Source: JAFGXT01 sp963677165
GTDB taxonomy: Bacteria > Verrucomicrobiota > Lentisphaeria > Victivallales > SZUA-371
Reading direction: 5' to 3'
DNA: 64,000 bases
NCBI GenBank assembly: GCA_963677165.2
Contig: CAXXSX010000002.1
Coordinates: forward strand, 5,146,001-5,210,000
Positions 23,497 to 31,171 of this stretch are shown piece by piece. How positions within the stretch are numbered: the first letter of the stretch is position 1; each line of letters opens with the position of its first letter. A program made the translations under genes and the position numbers. The notes beneath the pieces were generated by a model that saw only the letters and a list, made by a program, of their open reading frames with translations, did not search any database and was not told the origin of the DNA.

Positions 23497-24324
23497 TTAC
23501 TGATATCTGTAATCGTTATCCGGGTTCCATCCGCCGTTGTTTTCTTCTTCCGGCTGTCCCTTTTTCCATGTCTCAGGATCATCCCTATACTGACCCGCTT
23601 CCATCCATGTGGAACACTTCGGAAGGTAACTACGCTCTTTGACGGGCCATTGTTCAACAGCCTTGCCGTATTCCAGTACCCGATCCAGCAGATACACCTC
23701 GGCGGTTTCGTAGTTGACACAGAATTTTGACTCAACCAGTTTATCCAGTGTGGCGATAACGGATCGGATGGATTCGTCGTAATGACTTTTTCTTGGAAAC
23801 GCTGCCACGATGTCCGGTACTGATTTCGCGAATGTTCTGGATTTAATCGGTGGCTGTTCCGGCGCTGCCGGTTGCTCTGGATGGATTGGATTTTCTCCGG
23901 GATTTTCACCATCAGAATTTTCTTTGTTTATTTCTTTTTCTTCTTTCTTCTTTCTGCTTTCTGCTTTCTGCTTAGTTGGGGGTACGTTCCTGACACTTGC
24001 TGACTTTTGACCAGCTTTTGAACATTTTTCAATAAATTTCGAACGTTCCTTGATCTGCCTAGTTAGAAAATCCACGCTCAAAAAACCGTCATTTTCGGAA
24101 ATTATTTCTAATTCTTTAAGGTCGGTCAAGCAACGTTCAAGGGTGCTTTGAGATACGTTAATTTTTTTTGCTAAAAAACGATCATTTTTTAAAACTAAAT
24201 TTTCACTCCAGAGACGTGCGCAAAGGTTGGTAAACACACCTTGCGTTTCCATATCGCAAAACTGAATTTTACCCGTCAGGTATTCAGTCGCGTCAAACTT
24301 AAAAAATGGAAGATGCTTCGCCAT
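23497..24324 (-). CDS. Phage replication initiation protein (DUF1376/O-like)
   Basis: 275 residues. MAKHLPFFKFDATEYLTGKIQ with MDTQ-GVFTNLCARLW corresponds to the DUF1376-type winged-helix DNA-binding domain (residues 1-105, including QSTLERCLTDLKELEII). Then a Lys/Glu-rich linker, a Pro-rich linker and a C-terminal domain ending YLPKCSTWMEAGQYRDDPETWKKG, which is the typical end of phage replisome organisers that contact the helicase. The origin may lie within or near this gene, but I see no clear iterons. Confidence 0.7.
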   Translation of the reverse strand: MAKHLPFFKFDATEYLTGKIQFCDMETQGVFTNLCARLWSENLVLKNDRFLAKKINVSQSTLERCLTDLKELEIISENDGFLSVDFLTRQIKERSKFIEKCSKAGQKSASVRNVPPTKQKAESRKKKEEKEINKENSDGENPGENPIHPEQPAAPEQPPIKSRTFAKSVPDIVAAFPRKSHYDESIRSVIATLDKLVESKFCVNYETAEVYLLDRVLEYGKAVEQWPVKERSYLPKCSTWMEAGQYRDDPETWKKGQPEEENNGGWNPDNDYRYQ

Positions 24325-24536
24325 TATTTCCCGGCCTCCTCCGCTTTTTCAATCATCTTATCAACTTCACAAGCAAACTCATCTATTTCGATTTTTTCTC
24401 CGTTAACAAGATGAACTGATGCTGGGATATTATGCCCGGTTGCGTTATTCGATTCCTTTGTGTAAAGAATATTTACAATTGGAATAGTGATCTTTGTTCC
24501 ATAGCTCCGGTATTTTGTAACAGTGATCTTTTTCAT
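24324..24536 (-). CDS. Small phage protein, hypothetical
   Basis: 70 residues, basic N-terminus and acidic C-terminus (IEIDEFACEVDKMIEKAEEAGK), overlapping the initiator start by one base. RBS AAGGAGAACCAAGCACA is visible upstream. Not recognised. Confidence 0.45.
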   Translation of the reverse strand: MKKITVTKYRSYGTKITIPIVNILYTKESNNATGHNIPASVHLVNGEKIEIDEFACEVDKMIEKAEEAGK

Positions 24537-24551
24537 TGTGCTTGGTTCTCC

Positions 24552-24953
24552 TTATTCCATCCACGCGACACAGCCAGGCGTAAAGCATTTTGCGTGAATA
24601 TGACCGTTTAATGGACTGACTGTAAAGCGCAGTGAATTACCACAAATGGGACACTTGATTTGTGCAGTTCCGGTTTTTCCCTGCATATATTCAAGAATTA
24701 CTGCCCTTGTTTTGATTATGTTGTCAAGTTCTATGTTTGTTTCTGCTTCCTCGCGCTCGAGCTCTTCTTGTGTCGGATATTCACAGTGTGGACATTTTGC
24801 GCGTTCGGTGTTTTCTGGCTCACGGCAGGAAATGCAGCATGGATACCGGATGATTCCAGACGTTTCAAGCGAGGAATATTTGATTCCTTTATTACAAACG
24901 TCATTCTGTATACCAGTAAAATATTTACAATGGATTGTTCTTTTCTTACTCAT
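24552..24953 (-). CDS. Phage protein with several zinc-binding-type clusters
   Basis: 133 residues with cysteines arranged in three groups: CKYFTGIQNDVC, CISCREPENTERAKCPHCEYP and CPICGNSLRFTVS...CFTPGC. The last group is a zinc-ribbon-like domain with a beta hairpin (LNGHIHAKC). Might bind nucleic acid or a host polymerase; no family recognised. Confidence 0.5.
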   Translation of the reverse strand: MSKKRTIHCKYFTGIQNDVCNKGIKYSSLETSGIIRYPCCISCREPENTERAKCPHCEYPTQEELEREEAETNIELDNIIKTRAVILEYMQGKTGTAQIKCPICGNSLRFTVSPLNGHIHAKCFTPGCVAWME

Positions 24954-24962
24954 TTTTTCTCC

Positions 24963-25217
24963 TTAATTGCCTTCGTAGTGAGAAGTCTTCTTAAATCGAA
25001 AGATTCGTTCATTCCAGGGCTTTTTGAGCCACTTAATACACAGTTCCAGATTCTTGCAGTGGCGACGCAGTGCGTACAGCAGCATCAACAAATCACAGTG
25101 TATTTCCTGCAACCGTTCAACTTCTTTCCGCAGCGCCGCAATGTTCCGGTCCTTATCCTGCAGAATCCGTTCTTTCGCCATCACCTGATTGTGCATATCC
25201 TGTAACGTCAGTCTCAT
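24963..25217 (-). CDS. Small coiled-coil phage protein
   Basis: 84 residues, almost entirely helical with heptad-like spacing (ERILQDKDRNIAALRKEVERLQEI). It starts within the 3' end of the methyltransferase gene (4-base overlap). May act as an oligomerisation partner; no motif recognised. Confidence 0.45.
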   Translation of the reverse strand: MRLTLQDMHNQVMAKERILQDKDRNIAALRKEVERLQEIHCDLLMLLYALRRHCKNLELCIKWLKKPWNERIFRFKKTSHYEGN

Positions 25218-26515
25218 TGTTTGTTCTCCTTTAAGTCGTTTAAAGCCTCCATGAATGTGGTAATAAATTCCGCTCCGAGTTCCGGCACTATGGCGTTTCC
25301 ATATCCTTTGAGGAGCATGGTTGCACCTTCGATTTCTTCTTTCTTGCAGACCGGGAAACCTTTTTCCGGGTCAAGTGTGCCGCAATGCCCGCTTTTGTCC
25401 ATTCCTTTGGAAATCCCATCAGCCAGCCCGAAAAGTACGGATTCAGCCGGTACCCTGCGTATTTTGTTGTCCCGGCAGAAGACGAGTCCGAAGTCAGACC
25501 ATGCAGAAAGACCTGATAGACTAATCTCGGCAACTGATCCGCTCTGTTCCGTATCGTTCCGTCCGGATTGATCGCCTTTACTGCCATTCCGGGAGTGTCC
25601 TTGTAATCCCAGGAACTGCAAGTGGGATAACCCGATATTATGGCCTGATCTTCCAGTCTCGCTCCTCTGCCTGTTTTGTCCGTGGGAAAGCCTCCATTCG
25701 TCGTTACTCTCGGAGTTCCCCATCCCACTTGATAAACAATTTCCTGTAAGTTTGGGCCCCCGGCTTTCCGTTCCTTGCGTTTCGAGTTCGCGCCTCCAGT
25801 TGGTGTTTTCGGAGTTGGATAGCCCACAATCAATGGTTCTACTGATTGTGGAGTATTGCGAGTCCGCTTGCCTCCGTGATCTGCGCCTCTGTTCTCGCTC
25901 ATGTTGGGCCCTTGGGTTACTTGCATTGTCGGCCAGCCGAACGGCTCCCCAGAAAAGTCTTTGTCTGATATGCGGCGAGTTGATGCCCGCAGCGCACAAA
26001 TCGCCCCCCCCAGCGGCATAGCCCATTCTTTCCAGGTCAGCGCGTATTCCAGCGAACCATGTGCGCCCATCAGCGCTTGCAACCTGTTCGCCAAAAATGA
26101 TTGCAGGACGGCACTGACTGATGAGGCGACCGAACTCAGGCCATAAGTGTCTTTCGTCGGCAAACCATTCATGTCCACACTCGACGCAAACAAAGACTCC
26201 AGTCTTAAACGGATGCGGGACTGGTTTTCCTCCGCACTCAGGACATTTTTGCTTTTTCCCTGCGGAACTGAACGGTGGACATGGGCAGGAGCCCGTCCAG
26301 ACCGGCTCGTTTTTGTTCCAGTCGGCAAGTTCAAGGGCAAGACTCCAACCTCCGATTCCGGCGAAAAAGTGACATTGGGTAAATCCTCGAAGGTCATCTG
26401 CTCTAACATTTTTAATGCTCCTTTCGTCTACGAATCCGTCCGGTATCATTCCTCTGTGGATCAACTCACGCAACCACTCTGCCGCTTTTGGATCGAATTC
26501 ATTGTAATAGTTCAT
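25214..26515 (-). CDS. DNA (cytosine-5) methyltransferase
   Basis: 433 residues from ATG 26515 (AAGGATACATTA upstream). C5-MTase motifs are clear: motif I HFFAGIGGWSLAL, motif IV with the catalytic PC in GSCPCPPFSSAG, motif VI IIFGEQVAS (E of ENV), motif VIII SPHIRQRLFWGA, and the C-terminal GYGNAIVPELGAEFI (motif X). The target recognition region (residues about 230-370) is Ser/Gly/Asn-rich and low in hydrophobicity because a second frame overlaps it. It methylates cytosine in DNA, probably protecting phage DNA from restriction. Its leader contains a structured RNA element. Confidence 0.85.
   Translation of the reverse strand: MNYYNEFDPKAAEWLRELIHRGMIPDGFVDERSIKNVRADDLRGFTQCHFFAGIGGWSLALELADWNKNEPVWTGSCPCPPFSSAGKKQKCPECGGKPVPHPFKTGVFVCVECGHEWFADERHLWPEFGRLISQCRPAIIFGEQVASADGRTWFAGIRADLERMGYAAGGGDLCAAGINSPHIRQRLFWGAVRLADNASNPRAQHEREQRRRSRRQADSQYSTISRTIDCGLSNSENTNWRRELETQGTESRGPKLTGNCLSSGMGNSESNDEWRLSHGQNRQRSETGRSGHNIGLSHLQFLGLQGHSRNGSKGDQSGRNDTEQSGSVAEISLSGLSAWSDFGLVFCRDNKIRRVPAESVLFGLADGISKGMDKSGHCGTLDPEKGFPVCKKEEIEGATMLLKGYGNAIVPELGAEFITTFMEALNDLKENKQ
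25288..26409 (-). CDS. Overprinted second frame within the methyltransferase gene
   Basis: A 373-codon frame with ATG at 26409, wholly inside the methyltransferase gene in the +1 frame. The product begins MLEQMTFEDLPNVTFSPESE, then has LEYALTWKEWAMPLG, LRASTRRISDKDFSG, repeats of the form GWPTMQVTQGP / GYPTPKTPTGG / GYPTCSSWDYKDT, and near the end RLNPYFSGWLMGFPKEW. These blocks correspond to a recurrent phage protein type that I recall from methyltransferase loci, so both frames look conserved. Function unknown; it could add a DNA-recognition or accessory subunit. Start lacks an obvious RBS. Confidence 0.55.
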   Translation of the reverse strand: MLEQMTFEDLPNVTFSPESEVGVLPLNLPTGTKTSRSGRAPAHVHRSVPQGKSKNVLSAEENQSRIRLRLESLFASSVDMNGLPTKDTYGLSSVASSVSAVLQSFLANRLQALMGAHGSLEYALTWKEWAMPLGGAICALRASTRRISDKDFSGEPFGWPTMQVTQGPNMSENRGADHGGKRTRNTPQSVEPLIVGYPTPKTPTGGANSKRKERKAGGPNLQEIVYQVGWGTPRVTTNGGFPTDKTGRGARLEDQAIISGYPTCSSWDYKDTPGMAVKAINPDGTIRNRADQLPRLVYQVFLHGLTSDSSSAGTTKYAGYRLNPYFSGWLMGFPKEWTKAGIAAHLTRKKVSRSARKKKSKVQPCSSKDMETP

Positions 26516-26545
26516 TAATGTATCCTTATTAATAATTGGCGCGGT

Positions 26546-26653
26546 GAACACTATTGGCCCGGTGCCGCGCCTCACCGGTAAAGGCGAATCAGATATGCAG
26601 TTCTTGCCCGTTCCTGTACAGAGTCATACCCGATTCTTAACCCGATAGTGTTC
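26546..26653 (-). ncRNA. Candidate structured leader RNA of the methyltransferase gene
   Basis: GAACACTAT at the 5' side (26653-26645) pairs with ATAGTGTTC (26554-26546) to close a 108-base region. Inside, two mutually exclusive hairpins are possible: CGCCT/AGGCG, and CCGGTG/CACCGG over AGGCGCGG; GAATC can also pair with GATTC. The element ends about 20 bases before the methyltransferase RBS. This shape fits a cis-regulatory RNA or a processed small RNA. It matches no family I can name; 26654-26695 shows nothing more. Confidence 0.5.
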
Positions 26654-26695
26654 AGACGGTCCTAGTCCAATGCTCTCTCTGTACATTTTGGGGGA

Positions 26696-27388
26696 TTATG
26701 AGTTATCTTCTTCTGGCTGTTCCTGATCTTCATGCGATAATTCTTCCTGGTTCTCTTCCGCGACCGCAGAGCTGGGAGCTACCTCGCTGTCCGTCGTACG
26801 GACTTGGAGCATGTAAACCAGATTGCCGTTTGAGTCACCCTTGAGTACGCGGTATGTTTCGTCATCTTTCAACTCGTAAGCAACCAACTCTGAATCTGGT
26901 ACCGGACCGATTACCTTGTCCCATCCAGCGGATTCTTTACTGCTGTCGAAATCGTCACTGTCCCGGTCAACTACGATTGCTTCCTTGTGGTTGCGGAAAA
27001 CAAATACAGTCACGTCGTCGCTGTCCTGTTCTCCAAGGCCGTTGATAAACAAATCTTCCAGTTCGTTTGGATTCATCGGCTGAATACGTACCCTCTCGTC
27101 GGTGTCAAGACGGACCGTAGTCTTAAATCCGGGGTCCGGCGTATTGTAGTAGACTTTACAATCAATGTCCCGGAGTTCTTTGCCGGAAGAGATTAGACGT
27201 GACAACCGGGCAATCTGACTGTCGCACAAATCAATTTGAGCCTTGAATTTACTGTTTGAGGCTTTCTTGTCGTCCTCAATGGCTTTCTTGCGCTGGTTCT
27301 CTGAGCTCAACTGTTTGGCGTAATTGTTGATTTCCTGTTCAGTAAGAATACACTCAAGACTTTCTTTCTTTTTCGGGTTGCGTTCCAT
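26696..27388 (-). CDS. Phage protein, hypothetical (coiled coil and acidic tail)
   Basis: 230 residues. N-terminal helical part (QEINNYAKQLSSENQRKKAI and later KAQIDLCDSQIARLSRLI) then a beta-rich middle with DTDERVRIQPMNPNELEDLF, ending in an acidic Glu/Gln tail. Palindromic repeat copy 3 (26785-26803) encodes VRTTDSE just before the tail, indicating repeat-derived sequence in the C-terminal part. Possibly acts with the recombination proteins downstream in the same operon. Unknown family. Confidence 0.45.
   Translation of the reverse strand: MERNPKKKESLECILTEQEINNYAKQLSSENQRKKAIEDDKKASNSKFKAQIDLCDSQIARLSRLISSGKELRDIDCKVYYNTPDPGFKTTVRLDTDERVRIQPMNPNELEDLFINGLGEQDSDDVTVFVFRNHKEAIVVDRDSDDFDSSKESAGWDKVIGPVPDSELVAYELKDDETYRVLKGDSNGNLVYMLQVRTTDSEVAPSSAVAEENQEELSHEDQEQPEEDNS
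26785..26803. repeat. Palindromic GTCCGTCGTACGGAC repeat, copy 3
   Basis: CGCTGTCCGTCGTACGGAC inside the hypothetical gene at 26696-27388; on the - strand it encodes VRTTDSE. The stem GTCCGT/ACGGAC is intact. Confidence 0.75.
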
Positions 27389-27413
27389 TTAATTTTCTCC
27401 TTTGGTATTATTT

Positions 27414-28055
27414 TTATTTTGACCTTACGGACATGGCTTTTTCGGAATAGAATTCGATACCGTCAATCGGGAGTTTGCCTTTTGTGGCTTTTGCGAGATC
27501 ATTCAACAGTTTTTCGTTGATCATCAGGTATTCGCGCGGAACTTTATTTGCGTCAATCACGCGGAATTTCCATACATCTTTCATGCTGGTACCGCCGGCG
27601 ACTGGTGTTTCGTAGTTTACGTTTGCCTGGACCATTGCGGACTGTACCGCTAATTCCTGTGCGGCCTCCTCGTTGCCCTTCTTGGCTTCACGCATAGCTT
27701 TACGCTGCAGTTTTGCCGCTTCTTCTTCCGCTTTACGCTCTGCCTCAAGCCTGATCTGTTCCTGTGAATTCTGATAGGCAATCATCTTTTGTTTAATGAT
27801 TCCTTCCGCTTCGGTAAGCGGCTTTAGCATTTCGGCACGTTTCGCGGTCAGCGCCTTGTGTGCTTCATTTGCCGCCTCAATTGGTTTTTTCCAGTATTCT
27901 TTGGTTTTCTTTGCGGCGGATTTGATGTTTCTTACCACTTCTCCGGCATCGCTGTAATCCTGCGCGGTAGCAATGACGATGCTATTTGCCTGCGAGATTG
28001 CCGGAGCAATAAATTTATCCCGCAATTCCAGTTCATTTTTGTTTTGTTCCGACAT
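27414..28055 (-). CDS. Coiled-coil phage protein of the recombination module
   Basis: 213 residues. Helical region with heptads and many Lys/Glu (EAERKAEEEAAKLQRKAM), followed by a beta domain VWKFRVIDANKVPREYLMINEKLLNDLAKATKGK. The phrase 'W-F-V-D---VP-EY----' near the C-terminus is typical of phage proteins encoded beside single-strand annealing proteins. It may be an accessory factor for annealing. RBS and stop lie within the operon. Confidence 0.55.
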   Translation of the reverse strand: MSEQNKNELELRDKFIAPAISQANSIVIATAQDYSDAGEVVRNIKSAAKKTKEYWKKPIEAANEAHKALTAKRAEMLKPLTEAEGIIKQKMIAYQNSQEQIRLEAERKAEEEAAKLQRKAMREAKKGNEEAAQELAVQSAMVQANVNYETPVAGGTSMKDVWKFRVIDANKVPREYLMINEKLLNDLAKATKGKLPIDGIEFYSEKAMSVRSK

Positions 28056-28058
28056 TTT

Positions 28059-28643
28059 TTATGCGATCCTTTTATTTGTTTTCCATTTGTACCAGTTGAA
28101 GACGGTGAGCCAGCCGTAGCGATCTTCTTTATACGGCTCGAATTGATAAGTTCCGCCGGCATCCAGATACACGCATCCGAGTTCGTCCGCCTGTTCTTTC
28201 TTTGGTAGACTGATGTTGTATGCGGTAAGCTGTAACTGATGTGCCAGCGGTTCTTTTACGCCGGACTTGATGTCATACAAGAGACGCAGACCGGTGGACA
28301 TTACCGCCAGCCGGTCCAGCGTTCCGGCAAAACCCAGTGAGTTTGATATGATCCGTTCGATTGCTTCGAATTTTGCAATCCGGTAATCACGCAGAAATTT
28401 ACGGTATCCGTCGATATAGCCAACCAGTGCCGGATCAATGCTTGATTCATCCAGAACCCCCTTGTCGAGCAGTTCGGTGGCATAGTGTACGATATGACCA
28501 CGTTCTGCCGCTAAATCCAGAACATGACCCGGCACCTTGTCAAAGCTTACTAAGCCGACTGCCGACAGGATTTGCGTTACGCTGGGGAGTACTATGCCGG
28601 ATTTATCGCGATACTCGTGTTTTTCTGCGTCGAACGTGATCAT
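28059..28643 (-). CDS. RecB/Cas4-like PD-(D/E)XK nuclease
   Basis: 194 residues from ATG 28643 (GGGAGGACAAGAACCACA upstream; the start overlaps the preceding gene by 4 bases). The nuclease core shows H in GHIVHYATELL, GFAGTLDRLAVM (catalytic Asp) and LLYDIKSGVKEPLAHQLQLTAY (D-x-K of motif II/III plus the QL--Y helix). Such phage exonucleases resect double-strand ends to give ssDNA for the annealing protein encoded immediately upstream. Confidence 0.8.
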   Translation of the reverse strand: MITFDAEKHEYRDKSGIVLPSVTQILSAVGLVSFDKVPGHVLDLAAERGHIVHYATELLDKGVLDESSIDPALVGYIDGYRKFLRDYRIAKFEAIERIISNSLGFAGTLDRLAVMSTGLRLLYDIKSGVKEPLAHQLQLTAYNISLPKKEQADELGCVYLDAGGTYQFEPYKEDRYGWLTVFNWYKWKTNKRIA

Positions 28644-29587
28644 TGTGGTTCTTGTCCTCCCGCCTGAGCCCATGCACAAATCTGGTCATAGGCGTCTTTC
28701 TTTATGTCTTTTGTGTGTTCAATGCCCCATCCAGCTACCAGATGCTCTTTGAGTGCTTCGGTTTCTACACCGGCATTTTTTGCAATTGCGAACAGCCGTT
28801 TTGATTGCGCCTGAGTAATGCAGTTGTCATTGGCAGGTTGTCGGTTGTTGCCGTTATCAGGCAAATCGCCTTGATTGTAACGATGACCGTTGCTATTCGG
28901 CGGCGGTTGCTGTTGTCCGCCCTGCGGCTGATTCTGTTGCGGAGCCTGTTGTCGTGGCTGCTGGAAGTGCTGTTGCGGCTGATTGTTTCCGCCATCTGTA
29001 TTTTCTTCCATATCCTGAACAAACATATCGGAACATGCTGTAGCTGTTAAACAAAAGTCTACCAGCGCCCGTTTCTTTGCCATTTTTAATACAGTGTTTG
29101 CCATACTTGCCGGAGTCTGGCGAACCTGTTTGACTGCTTTTACGTCGTAGCTTCTTGAACTTTTGTTCCAGTGCTTTTTATAGGCGGTTCGACGCTGATC
29201 TACCGGGGTAGCTTCGAATTCTTCATCGCAGACCGCCTCACGCCATGCGTACTTTTCTTCACGGGTTGAACCAAATCCAAGCCCGTAACCGACTGTGTTG
29301 CCTGTAGGAATGTAAAACCCGCGTACTGTGATGGTGTAGTCGATATCAAAGCCGTCAGTTTCTTTTTCAATCTCAAATTCAGGACCGAGCTTGAAAGTTG
29401 ACATAATAGCCTCAGCTCCAGGCTTAAGGAGTGCCGGTTTATCTCCGCAGCCAGGAACAACATCATAGTGGGTACCTTTTTTCATTACAGAATCTAATAC
29501 CTGCTGGATAATCTGGACATTCTTGATAACTTCCGTTACTGATGCCCCTGCTACTGCGTAATTTTCTTGTTTAACAAGATCATTCAT
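28640..29587 (-). CDS. Probable single-strand DNA annealing/recombination protein
   Basis: 315 residues. VMKKGTHYDVVPGCGDKPALLKPGAEAIMSTFKLG and later ASMANTVLKMAKKRALVDFCLTATACSD are conserved blocks of a phage recombination protein family found beside exonucleases. A Gln/Pro/Asn-rich linker (residues about 205-265) joins a C-terminal helical domain (QAQSKRLFAIAKNAGVETEAL), as in many annealing or Rad52-like proteins. Co-operation with the adjacent nuclease is inferred. Confidence 0.55.
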   Translation of the reverse strand: MNDLVKQENYAVAGASVTEVIKNVQIIQQVLDSVMKKGTHYDVVPGCGDKPALLKPGAEAIMSTFKLGPEFEIEKETDGFDIDYTITVRGFYIPTGNTVGYGLGFGSTREEKYAWREAVCDEEFEATPVDQRRTAYKKHWNKSSRSYDVKAVKQVRQTPASMANTVLKMAKKRALVDFCLTATACSDMFVQDMEENTDGGNNQPQQHFQQPRQQAPQQNQPQGGQQQPPPNSNGHRYNQGDLPDNGNNRQPANDNCITQAQSKRLFAIAKNAGVETEALKEHLVAGWGIEHTKDIKKDAYDQICAWAQAGGQEPQ

Positions 29588-29703
29588 TTCTTTTTCTGCT
29601 CCTTTTTGGTTTTATATTGAATGTTGGTTAACTCTTTCTTTTGCTGTTCCGCGTCTCCCGGCTGTGGATGACGCTGATTGATTCCGCCGCCGTATTTCCG
29701 CAT
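29584..29703 (-). CDS. 39-residue basic peptide
   Basis: ATG at 29703 with GGAGGCTT directly upstream; the frame ends TGA overlapping the ATG of the annealing protein. Product MRKYGGGINQRHPQPGDAEQ... ends KKEQKKK, strongly basic. It overlaps by 76 bases the end of the gene at 29628-29966 in another frame, which is unusual, so one of the two ends may be a frameshift product. Good RBS and ATGA overlap favour translation. Confidence 0.55.
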   Translation of the reverse strand: MRKYGGGINQRHPQPGDAEQQKKELTNIQYKTKKEQKKK

Positions 29704-29966
29704 AAGCCTCCTTGAATTTTTATTGCGATTTCATCTGCTTTCGTATGGTTACTTATAAGCTTGAGACTAATTGTTGCTTCTTCGATTTGGGATAACACCT
29801 CAGATAACACTTTTATGTTGAACTCAAGGGTTGATTCAATATCTCCTGAAATTCCAGAATGACTCCATGCTGATTTCTCCGCATCGTGAATTTTTTCAAG
29901 CTTGAAATACAGCTTTTCAAGCTCGTCAACGGATTCATTAACAGTATGGAAGTCATCAAAAGTCAT
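29628..29966 (-). CDS. Small helical phage protein, hypothetical
   Basis: 112 residues. Predicted long helices (VDELEKLYFKLEKIHDAEKSAW, EFNIKVLSEVLSQIEEATISLKL). After residue about 85 (QGGLCGNTAAESISVIHS) the composition changes, coinciding with the overlap by the 39-residue frame, so a frameshift near 29705 is possible. ATG is 3 bases after the stop of the repeat protein. Confidence 0.45.
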   Translation of the reverse strand: MTFDDFHTVNESVDELEKLYFKLEKIHDAEKSAWSHSGISGDIESTLEFNIKVLSEVLSQIEEATISLKLISNHTKADEIAIKIQGGLCGNTAAESISVIHSRETRNSKRKS

Positions 29967-29968
29967 GA

Positions 29969-31108
29969 TTATTTTGCCTTAATAAATTTTCCGCGTTTCA
30001 GCTTGTAGTAGGTGTTTTCTTTGATTTTCTTTCCATCAACAAGTGCGGTTTTAACTGATTTGATATTGCCGTTATCATCGTGTTCAACAGCGACAATCCA
30101 GCAACCCAAGGAACCTTTTGCGGCTCCTCCGATACCAAAAGCTGCTGCGATGGAATTTTTTCCTTCAACAGCGGCATTTGCATAGTTACCAGTAGTAGCG
30201 GCATTTGCATAGTTACCAGTAGTAGCGGCATTTGCTCTATAACCAGTAGTAGCGGCATTTGCTGACTCACCAGTAGTAGCGGCATTTGCTGACTCACCAG
30301 TAGTAGCGGCATTTGCTCTATAACCAGTAGTAGCGGCATTTGCATAGTTACCAGTAGTAGCGGCATTTGCTCTATAACCAGTAGTAGCGGCATTTGCTGA
30401 CTCACCAGTAGTAGCGGCATTTGCTCTATAACCAGTAGTAGCGGCATTTGCTGACTCACCAGTAGTAGCGGCATTTGCATAGTTACCAGTAGTAGCGGCA
30501 TTTGCTCTATAACCAGTAGTAGCGGCATTTGCTCTATAACCAGTAGTAGCGGCATTTGCTGACTCACCAGTAGTAGCGGCATTTGCTGACTCACCAGTAG
30601 TAGCGGCATTTGCTGACTCACCAGTAGTAGCGGCATTTGCTGACTCACCAGTAGTAGCGGCATTTGCTCTATAACCAGTAGTAGCGGCATTTGCTGACTC
30701 ACCAGTAGTAGCGGCATTTGCTCTATAACCAGTAGTAGCGGCATTTGCTCTATAACCAGTAGTAGCGGTTGTGTCTTCTGATACTTTTGTCTTTTCGAAA
30801 ACCCAATCAACTGCCGCCTTGCAAAGACCGGCAATATTGATTTTTGCACCAACTTTCATCTTCTTTGTGACGTATTTGATATCATCATCAGTCTTGGGTT
30901 CTTCTATCGCTTCAACCTCGGCAAATTCATTGCCGTCAGTGGGGGGGTAAAAGGACCATACATTGAGCGGATGATCACAGAAATGCATACCGCGAGCACA
31001 AATCTTTGCCGATTCTTCTTCAAATACCGTGTTTTCCGCGTACTGTTTTTTGTGAGCAGAGTTCGGTTGACAAATGAGCCCCTTGTTGAAACCTTTAAAA
31101 CCTTTCAT
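29969..31108 (-). CDS. DUF7666-like protein with 22 nonapeptide repeats
   Basis: 379 residues. The N-terminal domain (residues 1-115) has GFNKGLICQPNSAHKKQY, ICARGMHFCDHPLNVWSFYPP and FAEVEAIEEP, the pattern of a phage domain I recall as DUF7666. Residues about 115-313 are 22 nearly identical nonamers, ANAATTGxx, where xx is YR (9), ES (9) or NY (4). The C-terminus closes with a small domain (LGCWIVAVEHDDNGNIKSV, YYKLKRGKF). The array probably forms a beta-helix-like rod. First protein-coding gene after the tRNA. Confidence 0.7.
   Translation of the reverse strand: MKGFKGFNKGLICQPNSAHKKQYAENTVFEEESAKICARGMHFCDHPLNVWSFYPPTDGNEFAEVEAIEEPKTDDDIKYVTKKMKVGAKINIAGLCKAAVDWVFEKTKVSEDTTATTGYRANAATTGYRANAATTGESANAATTGYRANAATTGESANAATTGESANAATTGESANAATTGESANAATTGYRANAATTGYRANAATTGNYANAATTGESANAATTGYRANAATTGESANAATTGYRANAATTGNYANAATTGYRANAATTGESANAATTGESANAATTGYRANAATTGNYANAATTGNYANAAVEGKNSIAAAFGIGGAAKGSLGCWIVAVEHDDNGNIKSVKTALVDGKKIKENTYYKLKRGKFIKAK
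30171..30764. repeat. 27-bp x 22 perfect tandem array with three cassette variants
   Basis: The unit GCGGCATTTGC + six variable bases + ACCAGTAGTA recurs at exactly 27-bp steps from 30171 to 30764 (22 copies). Twenty-one bases look invariant in every copy; the six-base slot is only ATAGTT, TCTATA or TGACTC, encoding NY, YR or ES on the - strand. All reading frames of the array are open. Length and order of cassettes are expected to vary by recombination or slippage. Confidence 0.9.
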
Positions 31109-31171
31109 TTTTTCTCATCCTTTTTTAGTTATTTAGATACAATTCTGTCAAAGATATAGTTTTTGGTAAAT

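Noticed and set aside
23454..23912. 152-codon - strand frame within the replication initiator gene
   Set aside because: Its end is the dispersed repeat translation (TTKSTKEHEE); composition is shadow-like and no RBS is present.
25752..26518. Several + strand frames opposite the methyltransferase
   Set aside because: Antisense shadows; the two - strand frames explain the open sequence.
30171..30764. CRISPR array
   Set aside because: Variable parts are only 6 bases, of three recurring types, and the array lies in frame in a protein gene.
29998..30852. 284-codon second frame across the repeat array (MPLLLVxxQ repeats)
   Set aside because: Any frame of a 27-bp array stays open; the product is a repeated artefact lacking the flanking domains.
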